From the NCBI GenBank assembly GCA_008704415.1, contig VXIS01000447.1, positions 1-30,391 of the forward strand: 30,391 bases of DNA, in the 5' to 3' direction. The notes below the pieces were generated by a model, which saw only the letters and a program-made list of their open reading frames with translations, was not told the DNA's origin and searched no databases. Of the stretch, positions 19,862 to 27,565 are shown piece after piece. This DNA is from Sphaerosporella brunnea. Its lineage: Eukaryota; Ascomycota; Pezizomycetes; Pezizales; Pyronemataceae. Numbering within the stretch: the first letter of the stretch is position 1; each line of letters opens with the position of its first letter. A program made the position numbers and the translations under genes.

Positions 19862-20327
19862 TCTGTACCCTCAGAGCGGCCATTTTCTACGTGACTTTGG
19901 TATACCATGTAGCTACTGTGCTGAATAACAGCGCAAAACCCCTTCCCGATCAAGTCTCTTTTGTGAGATCAAGTTGATATGCAGGGTCTGGAACGTACAG
20001 CGCCTCACAAAGATATACTGCATTTCCTGTCTCTGGAATATTCAAGTTCTCAGTTTGCCCGAATACACAAGGTATGACGCAACCTTCGCTGTGCAAAACC
20101 CAAGAGCGGGAATGCATGTCCCATGCCCAAGTTCAACGTCATGTTTTTTCATGAGGTTGAAAGAAGGTGTAGGTTGTGAAGGAAGATTTATCGTTACACA
20201 GCCGCTACCACAGGAATCAACAATCCACTGATCCTGGGGTAGTTCAAGGAGTGTTGTGGCTTTAAGGGCACTATCATATGTCACGTAAGCAGGTGTACAA
20301 TAACCAAAGTAGGCAAAGAACTGCTTT
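19862..20327 (-). pseudogene. Copia pol remnant: protease and GAG-pre-integrase
   Basis: Minus-strand sequence encodes ELPQDQWIVDSCGSGCVTIN, the Copia aspartic-protease active-site region (W-x-x-DSG-like; here the third residue is Cys, probably mutated). After a frame change follows LYVPD, then HINLISQKRLDREGVLRCYS, the GAG-pre-integrase signature. At least two frameshifts and stops (20042, about 19895) show decay. It continues the gag frame on the far side of the PIF-type insertion, with one extra frameshift near 20283. Nothing recognisable of the integrase core follows, so the element is truncated here. Confidence 0.72.
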
Positions 20328-20329
20328 TA

Positions 20330-20817
20330 GGGCCTGTTTGGATAGGCCTCGGTATCGGTATCGTTCTAACATCGGTAGCGGTAGCTAATTTGCGACCCAC
20401 CGAGCTCGGTAGTTGCAACTCGAACTGCTACCGACACCGATGGGAGAACGTTTGGATCAACCCCCCAAGTCATAGACCATAGTGACATCATATTCCAACG
20501 ACACAGCATCGTGCCCAACTCCTCCAAGAGCCTGATGCTCTGATTCTCTGCCGCCAAATACCTGCCCTCAAACACAACCATTTTATTGTAGTGAGTTTTC
20601 ACAAACTCAGACTCGGAGGTTGAGCTTCTGGCGGACTGGTTGTCGCGTTTCATGGTGGATAAGTTTGACCGCTGGAGTTAGTGCAGGGGGGTTCATCAAA
20701 ATAATGGCGGGGAATAATTTACGGTCACGCGAAAAATTGTGTGGCTACGCCAGAGATAGCACGGGGTGGATGCCCATACGGAGAGAAACTGAAGTACCGA
20801 GCTATCCAAACAGGCCC
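20330..20817. mobile_element. PIF/Harbinger-type (Tourist-like) element, TTA duplication
   Basis: The terminal inverted repeats GGGCCTGTTTGGATAG are at 20330-20345 and 20802-20817, followed inward by CTCGGTA on both sides. TTA flanks both ends (20327-20329, 20818-20820), the 3-bp target typical of PIF/Harbinger/Tourist elements, whose termini often begin GGGCCTGTTTGG. Internal inverted motifs (TCGGTAGCGGTAGC near 20373, GCTACCGACACCGA near 20427) are present. A minus frame of 95 aa (20366-20653) has no recognised domain. At 488 bp it is non-autonomous. It splits the Copia gag-pol sequence. Confidence 0.85.
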
Positions 20818-22274
20818 TTATTTGCATCCACCCTAAGATTCTTGATACGCTGTGGCGCTTTCTCAGGATAAATCAACCAACAATTCTCCTCAGTATGACC
20901 ACGACTACCACATGGACAAGGCTTTCCACCACGCAGTCCCTTTCCTTTAGCTTGTCTCTTGATCGCGTTTCCGATAGACGTATCGCCGGGGGGCACTGGC
21001 ACAGAGTCGGTCACAGTGGAATACTGCCCCTTTCTTTTACCAGCTGGACCAGCGGGCATAGCAGTCATTGCGGAATTGACTACTGACAGATTGGTGGAGG
21101 CTCCCGCAGAGGGTGTAGCTTTAAGACGATCGAACCCGTTAAGGAGGATATCCATGATGTCATCTGCGGTCATTGGATTCCTTGCAGTATTCATTGTGTG
21201 AATCAAACCGATTATGTTCTGATATTCATTTGTGAGGCTCTCCAAAAGGGAAAAGACAAAGTCGTCGTTGGTACAGTGGCCTCCGGCTTTGATGAGAATC
21301 TCCTTTTTCGATTTAAGATCTAGGAAGTGATTGTGAAGACTTTCGCCTGGTTGGAGCTTGGTGTTGGCCAGGGATGCCTTAAGGTTGTGTAGACTAGCAG
21401 ATGTTTGCTTGCCGTATGGTGCAACGCGCTTTAAACGTACACCTTCGGGGTTTTAGGGTTACCCGGTTGAAACTAGAGGGGCGCCGACCTTTAGAGCGCA
21501 CCACAACCAAAAAAATAGTTCATAAAAGCACGATATGATTAAAGGGAAGTATGTTCTGAGCAAGTCTACGATGTCCGATTTGAATTTGGTCTTGTGGAGG
21601 TGGAGAACTAAGGGTAGGAATGTGCAAACAGTGAACTGCGAGTGATTGAGCGAGACCCACCAAAATCCTTAGTGTGTCGGCCACTTACTGGGGGTAACGT
21701 CTGGGAATTTCATACTCTTACTTCTCCACCACCACAACACCAAATTGAAATCGGAGAGCACGAACTTGCTTGGAACATACTTCCCTTTAATCATATCGTG
21801 CTTTTATGAACTATTTTTTTGGTTGTGGTGCGCTCTAAAGGTCGGCGCCCCTCTAGTTTCAACCGGGTAACCCCAAAACCCCGAAGGTGTACGTTTAAAG
21901 CGCGTTGCACCATAGGTCTCTTTTAGAGTATTCCACAACTGTGGAGCGGACTCTTCCTTGATCGTCGTGAGGATGCCGTTTGAGAGCGCACTGACCATGT
22001 GGAATTCAGCGAGGATGCAGTCTTCGTCCCACTTTTCTTGGTCCGTGTACACCTTCGCGGCATCGGGGTCTTGCCTGAGAGCAGTACGTGGTGGCAAATT
22101 CGGTTCGGCGTGATCAACTTCAGGGTTCTGAGGACGTGTACGCTTTCCGATAACTAGGTCCCAGACTTTATCCCGACTGAGAAGCTGTTTGATCCGCAGG
22201 GACCATACAACATAGTTCTCAGTACCTTTGAGCTTTTCGAAATCGTAGATTGATTTTTCTTCGTTGCTAGACAT
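20818..22274 (-). pseudogene. Copia gag, interrupted by a MITE
   Basis: Starts at ATG 22274-22272 with KLKGTENYVVWSLRIKQLLS, the conserved N-terminal block of Copia Gag (DUF4219/UBN2-like). The frame is interrupted at a TA by the 21417-21912 element and resumes at 21414. It runs through LESLTNEYQNIIGLIHTMNT to a zinc knuckle, CPCGSRGHTEENCW, with C-x4-H-x4-C spacing but only one residue between the first two Cys. It then meets the PIF-type insertion at 20820. Counting from 22274, the distance to the TA and the phase of the downstream part agree exactly, so apart from the insertion the gag frame is intact. That implies the retrotransposon copy was fairly young when the MITE landed. The gag-like ORFs seen in isolation end in MITE- or PIF-derived residues and are not genuine C-termini. 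Confidence 0.8.
21417..21912. mobile_element. long-arm fold-back MITE (140-bp near-perfect TIRs, TA duplication)
   Basis: 21417-21556 and 21773-21912 are inverted copies over 140 bp with a single mismatch (TTTTAGGG versus TTTTGGGG). The symmetry continues at lower identity to about 21613/21717, leaving ~100 bp unpaired. The ends begin TGGTGCAACGCGCTTTAAAC, and TA flanks both sides (21415-21416, 21913-21914). The terminal TGGTGCA is shared with the 2986/23468 family, but the rest is unrelated. It lies inside Copia gag. A transcript through it would form a long hairpin. Confidence 0.88.
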
Positions 22275-22309
22275 CTTTTTTTATCTTGGAGAAAAATGAA
22301 AAAAACGAA

Positions 22310-22330
22310 GAGCAATTGAGACTTTTAATC
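22310..22330 (-). other. putative primer-binding site complementary to tRNA-Lys(UUU) anticodon arm
   Basis: Directly adjoining the LTR end, the plus strand reads gagcaattGAGACTTTTAATC. GAGA-CTTTTAA-TC matches the anticodon stem and loop of a Lys-UUU tRNA (CU-UUU-AA loop), so the minus (RNA) strand could pair with a 5' half-tRNA. Copia of Drosophila is known to use a half-tRNA primer (initiator Met). The tRNA identity here is recalled from consensus, not aligned. Confidence 0.5.
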
Positions 22331-22603
22331 TGTTGGATAGTGGGTTGAGTGGCGTATCTTTCTTCTCTCTTGTCGGGATTTCAGGGCGTCCCTCTATTTT
22401 ATGAGGACACCCGAAAAACTCGGAGTGGTGTATGTACAACAGCCTTGTGCGGCTAGCGTTGCTGCCTCACACCAACAAGTTCATTGTTGAAATGGGAGAA
22501 AAGGAGGAGAGAAGGTGTGCACGTCGACCCTACTCCTCCAAAGAACTATCAACTGATTACCCTCCTTCATCCGACCGAGTGACGACGACGAAATCACTCA
22601 ACA
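22331..22603 (-). repeat. Copia LTR (273 bp)
   Basis: The segment begins TGTTGGATAG and ends CACTCAACA on the plus strand, giving TGTTG...CAACA inverted ends on the element strand, the standard Ty1/Copia LTR termini. A TATA-like ATAAAATAG lies on the minus strand near 22394-22404. A second LTR is not present in the window, so the boundaries rest on end motifs and on the adjoining primer site. Confidence 0.65.
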
Positions 22604-22931
22604 TTCATAGCTGGGCGGTTGAACCTTATAATATGGCCGTGCTCCCACCAGTGCCGAAAGGAGTAGTTGAGGTGGCATTGAATTAAAAATTTAACTTTGA
22701 GCAAGGCGGTCGTCCGATTCAAGGTGGGCCTGAGCTCGTTTACCTAGGTAGTAGCGGTAACTTGAATGGAGAAATATCTGGCCGAGCTGGCGATGGTGCT
22801 CTTCTAATACTGCGCTCTTTAGCTAGATGCTGCTGGTGCTCAGGTGGGCTTGACCGTGTTGCCTGGCGTTGCGAGGTGCTTGAGGGAGAAGGCCCCAACT
22901 ATCCCCCGCAGTGGATTCTTCTATGTCTAAA
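22604..22931. other. no intact gene; C-terminal debris of the monooxygenase pseudogene
   Basis: On the minus strand just below 22937 the sequence continues DDLDIEEST, which resembles the continuation of an FAD monooxygenase (THxDD-x-IEESW), but frames then break. Toward 22604 only the LTR flank is seen. Confidence 0.35.
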
Positions 22932-23599
22932 TCATCCTATCGTATAGAATCTATATGCGTGCAGATCCATGATAGCTCTTTACCTCTTTTGCACGTGGCG
23001 ACAAGATACTGAACATCGGGCTCAAGCTCTGGAGAAACATAATCAGATGTTGCAATAAGGCGAAAGAGGCAAGGAGAACACGATAACGTACAGCCGGTAT
23101 GGGTGTCACTGTCAGCCACAAATTCCCTTGTCAAGGGGTCTTTGTGAATTTTCGGCTGCCTCCGCATTGAACCACGCGCGATACAGGGCATATCCAGAGC
23201 TCTGAGGCTTGTCGTCATACCCAAGGACAAATTTTTTTGCTTTGCTTCGGCCACCGTCGACTCCGACCCACGACGTCGCCCTTAAATACTTCGCCTTCGT
23301 CTGTCACCACCCAGGCCTTTCCTTCCTTGTCATCCTCGTGATATGAGGTAACCCGTTTACCCATATGGACGGGAACCCTTTAAGAGAGGGCGTATTCATG
23401 GATAAAACGATGGAAATCCGCACGGTGGCCGTTATACATCGGCTTCTCCTTATTCAGCGGAACCTTATGGTGCAGGCAGCTATAGACCTAGTTATTGCAC
23501 GGATATTTTCGTCGGAAAGTAATCAGCGGACACGGTGTAGATGGTGGTCAAAGGGTACGAAGTGGTGGGGACAAAAGTTCAGAGCGAACGCTAGGGCCG

Positions 23600-24026
23600 G
23601 GGCCAGGTGGACCGTGACCCCAATAGCCAATTTATTGCCCATCTGCGCCTGGCTCTCGCTGTGAGACTGGTATAGACCCGCGCTCTGTACTCCTCGTCTC
23701 CAAAGGTGGCGCCTTCCCTATAGGGCCTGGATAATACGCTGAGTTCGTCGCCAGTACTTGAAAATGAGCGATGGCTTCACAGACTCCAAAGCTTCAGGGA
23801 CCGCCTCTATAAGACCTGATGGCTGTTAGCTACTGTTGCACTCCTTACTGAGGAAGGGCTAAATACCGGGCAGAGTGTAGTTGCAGTGCTTCCGGGCATA
23901 ATGCTTGTATGCGCCCCAGTAATATTCGATCCAGTTAAGTTCGCAGTGGAACTTAGGATAAAACATTACTAGGTGTCCCGCATCCTCGAAAATCTCCTCA
24001 ATCCGACTGCGCTGACCTTTAAAGTC
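23600..24026 (-). pseudogene. DDE transposase C-terminal fragment
   Basis: The minus strand encodes DFKGQRSRIEEIFEDAGHLV then MFYPKFHCELNWIEYYWGAY, KHYARKHCNYT, and after stops EAVPEALESVKPSLIFKYWR. The FYPKFHCELN-x-IE-x-x-WG motif is a widespread fungal DDE-superfamily transposase signature; the Glu of (N)WIE is the third catalytic acid, equivalent to the Glu of Tc1 SPDLNPIE. A TAG (about 23869) and further stops interrupt it. A short tandem repeat (24037-24083) lies just upstream. Confidence 0.8.
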
Positions 24027-24036
24027 AGGCTACCGC

Positions 24037-24083
24037 CATCGCCGAGAGAGATTCGCCGAGAGAGATTCGCCGAGAGATTCGCC
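24037..24083. repeat. tandem repeat, 14-bp unit, ~3 copies
   Basis: The unit attcgccgagagag is repeated with the last copy shortened by 2 bp. It lies inside the transposon remnant and is probably a replication-slippage product. Confidence 0.7.
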
Positions 24084-24929
24084 ATTGTTGAGACGCAGCC
24101 CCGCTGATGGCGTAGATGTAGGGTTCTTTTGCTCGGTCTGCCCATTGCTGTTGGTTCCTCCTGCTGTGATGTGGGATACGAGTTTGGGGGCAGCTGGCTC
24201 AGGCATTGTGGATTTGGTGTGTATTTGCTGAAATTCATGACGAAAGAGGACTCAGGTCTGAGCTTTCTGTGCAAACATTGTAACCTTCAACATATTGGCA
24301 GCTGGCTATAGGGAGGCCGGTCCAAGCTTTTCACAATCGCTTGTTTCCCCCTTTTCACAATCCATAGCGGCGATTTTTGAAAGGCAGCACGCAAGTCTGG
24401 GAATGGTGGAAGCGGAGAACATTGGATTGTAGAGCGCATCTGCTTTAGGTGCTTAATGTTTGTTTTGCTCTGAGTTCAGACGCGGGGATACCGGCTTTGA
24501 TTGTGGTCGTCCATCTCCACCCATCCCCACCAACCGGGGACGTGCGACGACCAGGTTTACAAGTGCCTGCACTATACCTTGATCGAGCATCCTGCACCGC
24601 TATGGGTGTGGATCCCAAAGTGTTCGTGGTGGATGCAAAGGGTATCCAGCTAGTCTGCAACCAGCTTACGATCCTATCTTGAAAGCATCTGACCTCCGTT
24701 TGGGCCTTGACAGCAGTTCGATTCATATTGCGGCAGCTAACCCTAACAACAGTGAATCTCGAAACTCACTGATATCACCACGCTGCTCCCACTTTGGAGT
24801 CTTATTGATAACAATAACTTCGCGTCCTTTGAAATTGGATTCCGCCGCTGCGGTAAGTACACCAAATCCCGCTCCGGCAATGACGACTTTGATTTTGGCT
24901 TTTGGGAAGCTGGCAATAGGTGCCGCCAT

Positions 24930-25300
24930 GTTGTCGTGCGTTTCAGTGGCGGGTGAGTAGTTGATACATATAAAGTAGGTTGAAAGAATTGGTTTTGAGA
25001 TTTTCTAAGACTAACTAGGTGCATTCCGTTTGCTAATGCGATGGAGCGGGAGCGACGGCACCGAGAGAGCTGCTGCATATGTGCAAATGGTAATCGGACC
25101 CACAATATCTTGGTCCTCTTCCTGCTCCAAATTCCTGGCTCCCTTACCTTCTCTCTAAACCAATGCACAGCAAAGAATTTATGGGGGCGGGGATGAGCCA
25201 CGCTGTGGTCGAATTCTTCGAGCTAAAGAAGAGAATTGTGGAGGAGCGTAGGCGCTGGAGGCCAGAGTGGACTGGAAGGAAGAAATTCAAGATGTCTCGA
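24930..25300. other. upstream flank of the monooxygenase pseudogene, no gene seen
   Basis: Open frames (minus 24743-25201, 25144-25416) show no domain. This presumably contained the promoter of the minus-strand monooxygenase. Confidence 0.3.
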
Positions 25301-25304
25301 CCCC

Positions 25305-25570
25305 CCGAACTCGCAGTTGCAAGTGGGGGGAACCCGTAACTCAAAACCATCAAACAGGCATCCAAATGTGCAACAGCCAGAGCAAGCAAATCCCCGGACC
25401 CCAACCACAAAAGCAAGTAACCTCAAGTGCAACTACAAGAACAAATGAAACACACGGTCGGAATCGCAAGATAGGCACCCTCAAGTGCAATAGCAAGGAC
25501 AAAGAAATTAGACAATCCAAGCCGCATAACCGATACCCCCAGACGCAATCGCAGAAGCAAACGCATCGTG
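25305..25570. repeat. degenerate minisatellite, ~58-bp unit, 4-5 copies
   Basis: Successive units start near 25311, 25370, 25431, 25489 and 25548, with the recurring phrase CAAGTGCAA(C/T)(A)GCAAG followed by A-rich sequence and a C-rich close (e.g. 'ctcaagtgcaactacaag', 'ctcaagtgcaatagcaag', 'ccagacgcaatcgcagaag'). On the minus strand the period gives repeated 19-20-residue blocks in an open frame, but the composition (Leu/Cys/Val-rich) does not look like a functional protein. Confidence 0.55.
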
Positions 25571-25585
25571 CCACCCGAACTACCG

Positions 25586-25930
25586 TCACTCTCCCTCCGC
25601 CTCCCTGTCACCCCCAGCCCTGGCTTGCCTTGGAACCGGCTCATAAAACTCCCCGGTGGGCCTGGAAATAAGCTCCTTGCCGTATTTCTGCAGGTTTATG
25701 GGTTCCGCGGCCGTGGTGCGTCGGATCCTTTCTTCCAACTGGAAAGTGTGTACCCCTACCATGCCTGTGCATTTCGGCACCCATGAAGGTAAGGAGATAT
25801 GCTTGACGCCGTGCTTCTTCCAAAACCGTCGCATTTACCTCCCGACGAAGTGGGTCTCCCGGTTCGAGTCCTTATATCTTCTGCATATCGATTTGAGATT
25901 CAGTCGGCCCGGGTTGGTCAGTATCCATAA
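25586..25930 (-). pseudogene. Ty3/Gypsy-type integrase fragment
   Basis: In one minus-strand frame the sequence reads ICRRYKDSNRETHFVGR, a stop, MRRFWKKHGVKHISLPSWVP and KCTGMVGVHTFQLEERIRR. This matches the later half of a retroviral-type integrase core: C/R-Y-G...SDxGTHF near the second Asp, F-x-x-x-x-G-V-x-H-x-x-S-x-P-x-x-P, then G-x-V-E, with Glu replaced here by Gly-Val. The stop between VGR and MRRF, the degraded Asp and the lost Glu show it is dead. The frame continues openly to 25586. No other pol domain or LTR is recognised nearby. Confidence 0.6.
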
Positions 25931-26507
25931 CGAGAGCCAATCTACGCTCCGGTTCGCTCGGCTGGCAGACTGTATTGACCGAGTCCGGCTTCTTGGTGGA
26001 ATCCACCTTCACCGGCTCCACTCGAACATCGTCCTCTAGCTCTATGGGAACATTGTCCTCCTCCGGCTCCATTGGCGGGGCGTCCTCCATTTCTTCATCT
26101 AGTTCGTCGATCCCGCCACTGGCATTGGCCATCCGTAGAACTGAAAACTCATCCTCCTCCTCTCCGACTCCCCATATCCTCCAACCCTCAAAGTTTCCCC
26201 TCCGTTCGGATGCTTTCTTCTGCCGTCGAGTTGCAAACCCTCCTCCTCCTTCGAATCCAGCTCCGCTCCTATCCTCACCGCCATCTGATGCTATGTTTTC
26301 TTCCTTATGCCCGTCCACCGTCCTCAAACCGCTCCCGCCTGGCGATATCGAAAACTTCTCGGCTCCGCCGTATGATATTTCCTTTTCTTCCTTATGCCCA
26401 TCCACCTTCCTCAAACCCTTACCGCTAACTGAATCACTGAAAGACTTCTCTCCGCCGAATTCAACTCCCGTCCTCTCGCCTTGTGAATCGCCACGACGAA
26501 CGCTTAG
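25872..26507 (-). pseudogene. acidic ORF of unknown origin, N-terminus lost
   Basis: Open from the minus-strand TAA at about 26505-26507 to a TAA at 25872-25874 (~210 codons). A duplicated phrase GLR-[KT]-VDGHKEE occurs twice ~28 residues apart. Acidic stretches (DELDEEMEDAPPMEPEEDNV) follow, then a Lys-rich tail. The upstream end is cut by the MITE at 26511-26655; a possible start (MTNVDDFLYRTTDVRRRG, 26714 downward) lies on its other side but does not join in frame by simple excision. The downstream end runs, in another frame, into the integrase fragment. It may be a Gag-like or host remnant; I do not recognise it. Confidence 0.35.
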
Positions 26508-26510
26508 TTA

Positions 26511-26655
26511 CCGTATAATCTCGAATTTAAGCAGCACGGGCCGAAGAGGTGGGGTAGAGGTAAAAAGCGCCCAGAAAGGCTGTGATTGGATGTCGCAGTC
26601 GCAATTCGCTGTCCCCCTTCTTCGGCCCGTGCTGCTTAAATTGGAGGTTATACGG
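26511..26655. mobile_element. MITE (145 bp, ~37-bp TIRs, TA duplication)
   Basis: The left end CCGTATAATCTCGAATTTAA (continuing GCAGCACGGGCCGAAGA) matches the inverse of the right end with two mismatches over ~37 bp. TA flanks both sides (26509-26510, 26656-26657). The interior has no coding capacity. Terminal sequences differ from the other MITEs in the window, making this another TA-targeting family. Confidence 0.83.
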
Positions 26656-26750
26656 TATGTACCACGACGCCGTACGTCGGTGGTTCGATAGAGAAAATCA
26701 TCTACATTTGTCATTCGAAGTCCCCATCGCCCAGACACAAAGGGCGGTTA

Positions 26751-26785
26751 TAGTGCAGGCACTTATTGACCTAGTTGGGAAATCA
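26751..26785 (+). mobile_element. solitary terminus of the 23468-family transposon
   Basis: TA then TAGTGCAGGCACTTATTGAC(CTAGTT) resembles both ends of the 23468-24574 element (TAGTGCAGGCACTTG..., ...ATAGACCTAGTT). The opposite end is not found downstream, so it is a truncated copy. Confidence 0.55.
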
Positions 26786-26879
26786 CGAGTGATTTATAGT
26801 GAAGCGCAGCCGCAAGCTTTTTTTCCGGCCCCGCGCGCCCTCGTCCACCTCTTTTCCCGAGAGCAGGTACAGTATATCA

Positions 26880-27565
26880 CTTGATTCTCCTGCAATAGGT
26901 TTAGTTGATCGGCAAGAGAAGTGGACCCCGAGGGCAGGTTACAGGATTCCGCCACCATAGGAAGCGCTGCTGCGCCAAAAACTGCCTACACCAATCAGGA
27001 AGGCGTTGGAATGTTCGCCCGTCGATGCTTCGGCGCCAGTTAGAAACCTCGCCGTTGCAAACAGGAAGAGGGCGTACGTTCAGTACGAGAAGGTTGATGC
27101 AAATTCCAAGGAGCTCACCAGGGACCAGAAAGCAGCGATCAGTAAAGGAAATGCCACAGTGCACCACGGCGGTTTCCTCGCTGACTGTTCGATCATGGAG
27201 TCGGATAAGAGTTTGCTTTCTCCCGAGGTTTTCGAGAAGCTCTATGGTGTTGAGTTCGGAACTGCGGCCCTGAGCCTCAACCGTAAGTTCCGCAAGTCCC
27301 CGCCGTTACCTCTGCTAATAATTCTGAAGGTAACGATCATCTGATCCGCCTTCTCAATGCCCGAGCAACCATTAATCTAAACGAAAACTGGGGTGACGAG
27401 TTTAACGCTATTTTTGAGGAAGTTTTCGATTGGCTTCGCGCGGCCAGCAAGGAAGAGTTGGATTGCTTCCAGCCCTCCGGAGAGTCCACTGTGGAAAATA
27501 AGTTCGATACTCTCATAGGCTGCCAAGATGTAGGGGTTGCGGGGAGAGGTGCTCAGGGGGGTTGA
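26880..27565 (+). pseudogene. two-exon hypothetical protein sequence with a broken 5' end
   Basis: A protein-like frame runs from about 26880 (SLDSPAIGLVDRQEKWTPRA), meets TAG at 26967-26969, continues EALLRQKLPTPIRKALECSP, VQYEKVDANSKELTRDQKAA and SLLSPEVFEKLYGVEFGTAA. It is then spliced across a 47-nt intron (27283-27329: GTAAGT donor, GCTAAT branch point, AAG acceptor, phase 1) to NDHLIRLLNARATINLNENW and WLRAASKEELDCFQPSGEST, ending at TGA 27563-27565. The intron quality and composition argue for genuine coding ancestry. No in-frame ATG precedes the domain-like part, and the TAG lies within it, so either 5' exons are missed or the gene is dead. The family is not recognised. Confidence 0.5.

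Larger units (their letters stand above)
19862..22603 (-). mobile_element. truncated Copia (Ty1-type) LTR retrotransposon with nested insertions
   Basis: Read on the minus strand: 5' LTR 22603-22331, primer-binding site, gag from 22274, zinc knuckle, then protease and GAG-pre-integrase fragments to about 19862. Integrase core, reverse transcriptase, RNase H and the 3' LTR are absent. Two DNA transposons sit inside gag-pol (21417-21912 and 20330-20817). Order and motifs are typical of Copia. Confidence 0.8.
23468..24574 (-). mobile_element. Tc1/mariner-type transposon with partial transposase; probable parent family of the 2986 MITE
   Basis: TA-flanked (23466-23467, 24575-24576). The left end TGGTGCAGGCAGCTATAGAC and right end (inverted) TAGTGCAGGCACTTGTAAAC agree at 19 of 25 positions. 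The interior contains a minus-strand transposase C-terminal fragment. The outermost ~56 and ~190 bp match the MITE at 2986-3203. At 1,107 bp it is itself deleted: the N-terminal and first catalytic parts of the transposase are missing. Confidence 0.85.
22932..24929 (-). pseudogene. FAD-dependent monooxygenase (salicylate-hydroxylase type), split by a transposon
   Basis: Exon 1 (24929-24770, ATG start, GTGAGT donor) encodes AKIKVVIAGAGFGVLTAAAE, the N-terminal GxGxxG FAD-binding beta-alpha-beta motif, although the last Gly is replaced. The coding trail resumes at 23467, at the TA where the 23468-24574 element is inserted. It continues KPMYNGHRADFHRF, VPVHMGKRVTSYHEDDKEGK, WVVTDEGEVFKGDVV, the second dinucleotide motif VGVDGGRSK, SSGYALYRAWFNAE, DSDTHTG and, after a 63-nt intron (23029-23091), EPDVQYLVATCKRGKELSW-CTH. 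This order matches group A flavoprotein monooxygenases. Lesions: an in-frame TAA before RVPVHMG (about 23380), a +1 shift in DVV/VGVDGG (about 23270), another shift near 23115, a stop after CTHID, and the transposon. The region 24577-24770 should hold the second exon but is not recognisable. Confidence 0.82.

Noticed and set aside
20366..20653. 95-aa ORF in the PIF/Harbinger-type element as its transposase
   Set aside because: Too short, no DDE or Myb/SANT motif recognised; the element appears non-autonomous.
24037..24083. CRISPR-like direct repeats
   Set aside because: Three adjacent 14-bp units with no spacers, in a eukaryotic transposon remnant; simple slippage.
25780..25880. tRNA-like T-arm 'ggttcgagtcc' near 25860
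   Set aside because: The surrounding sequence gives no paired T stem, acceptor stem or anticodon arm.
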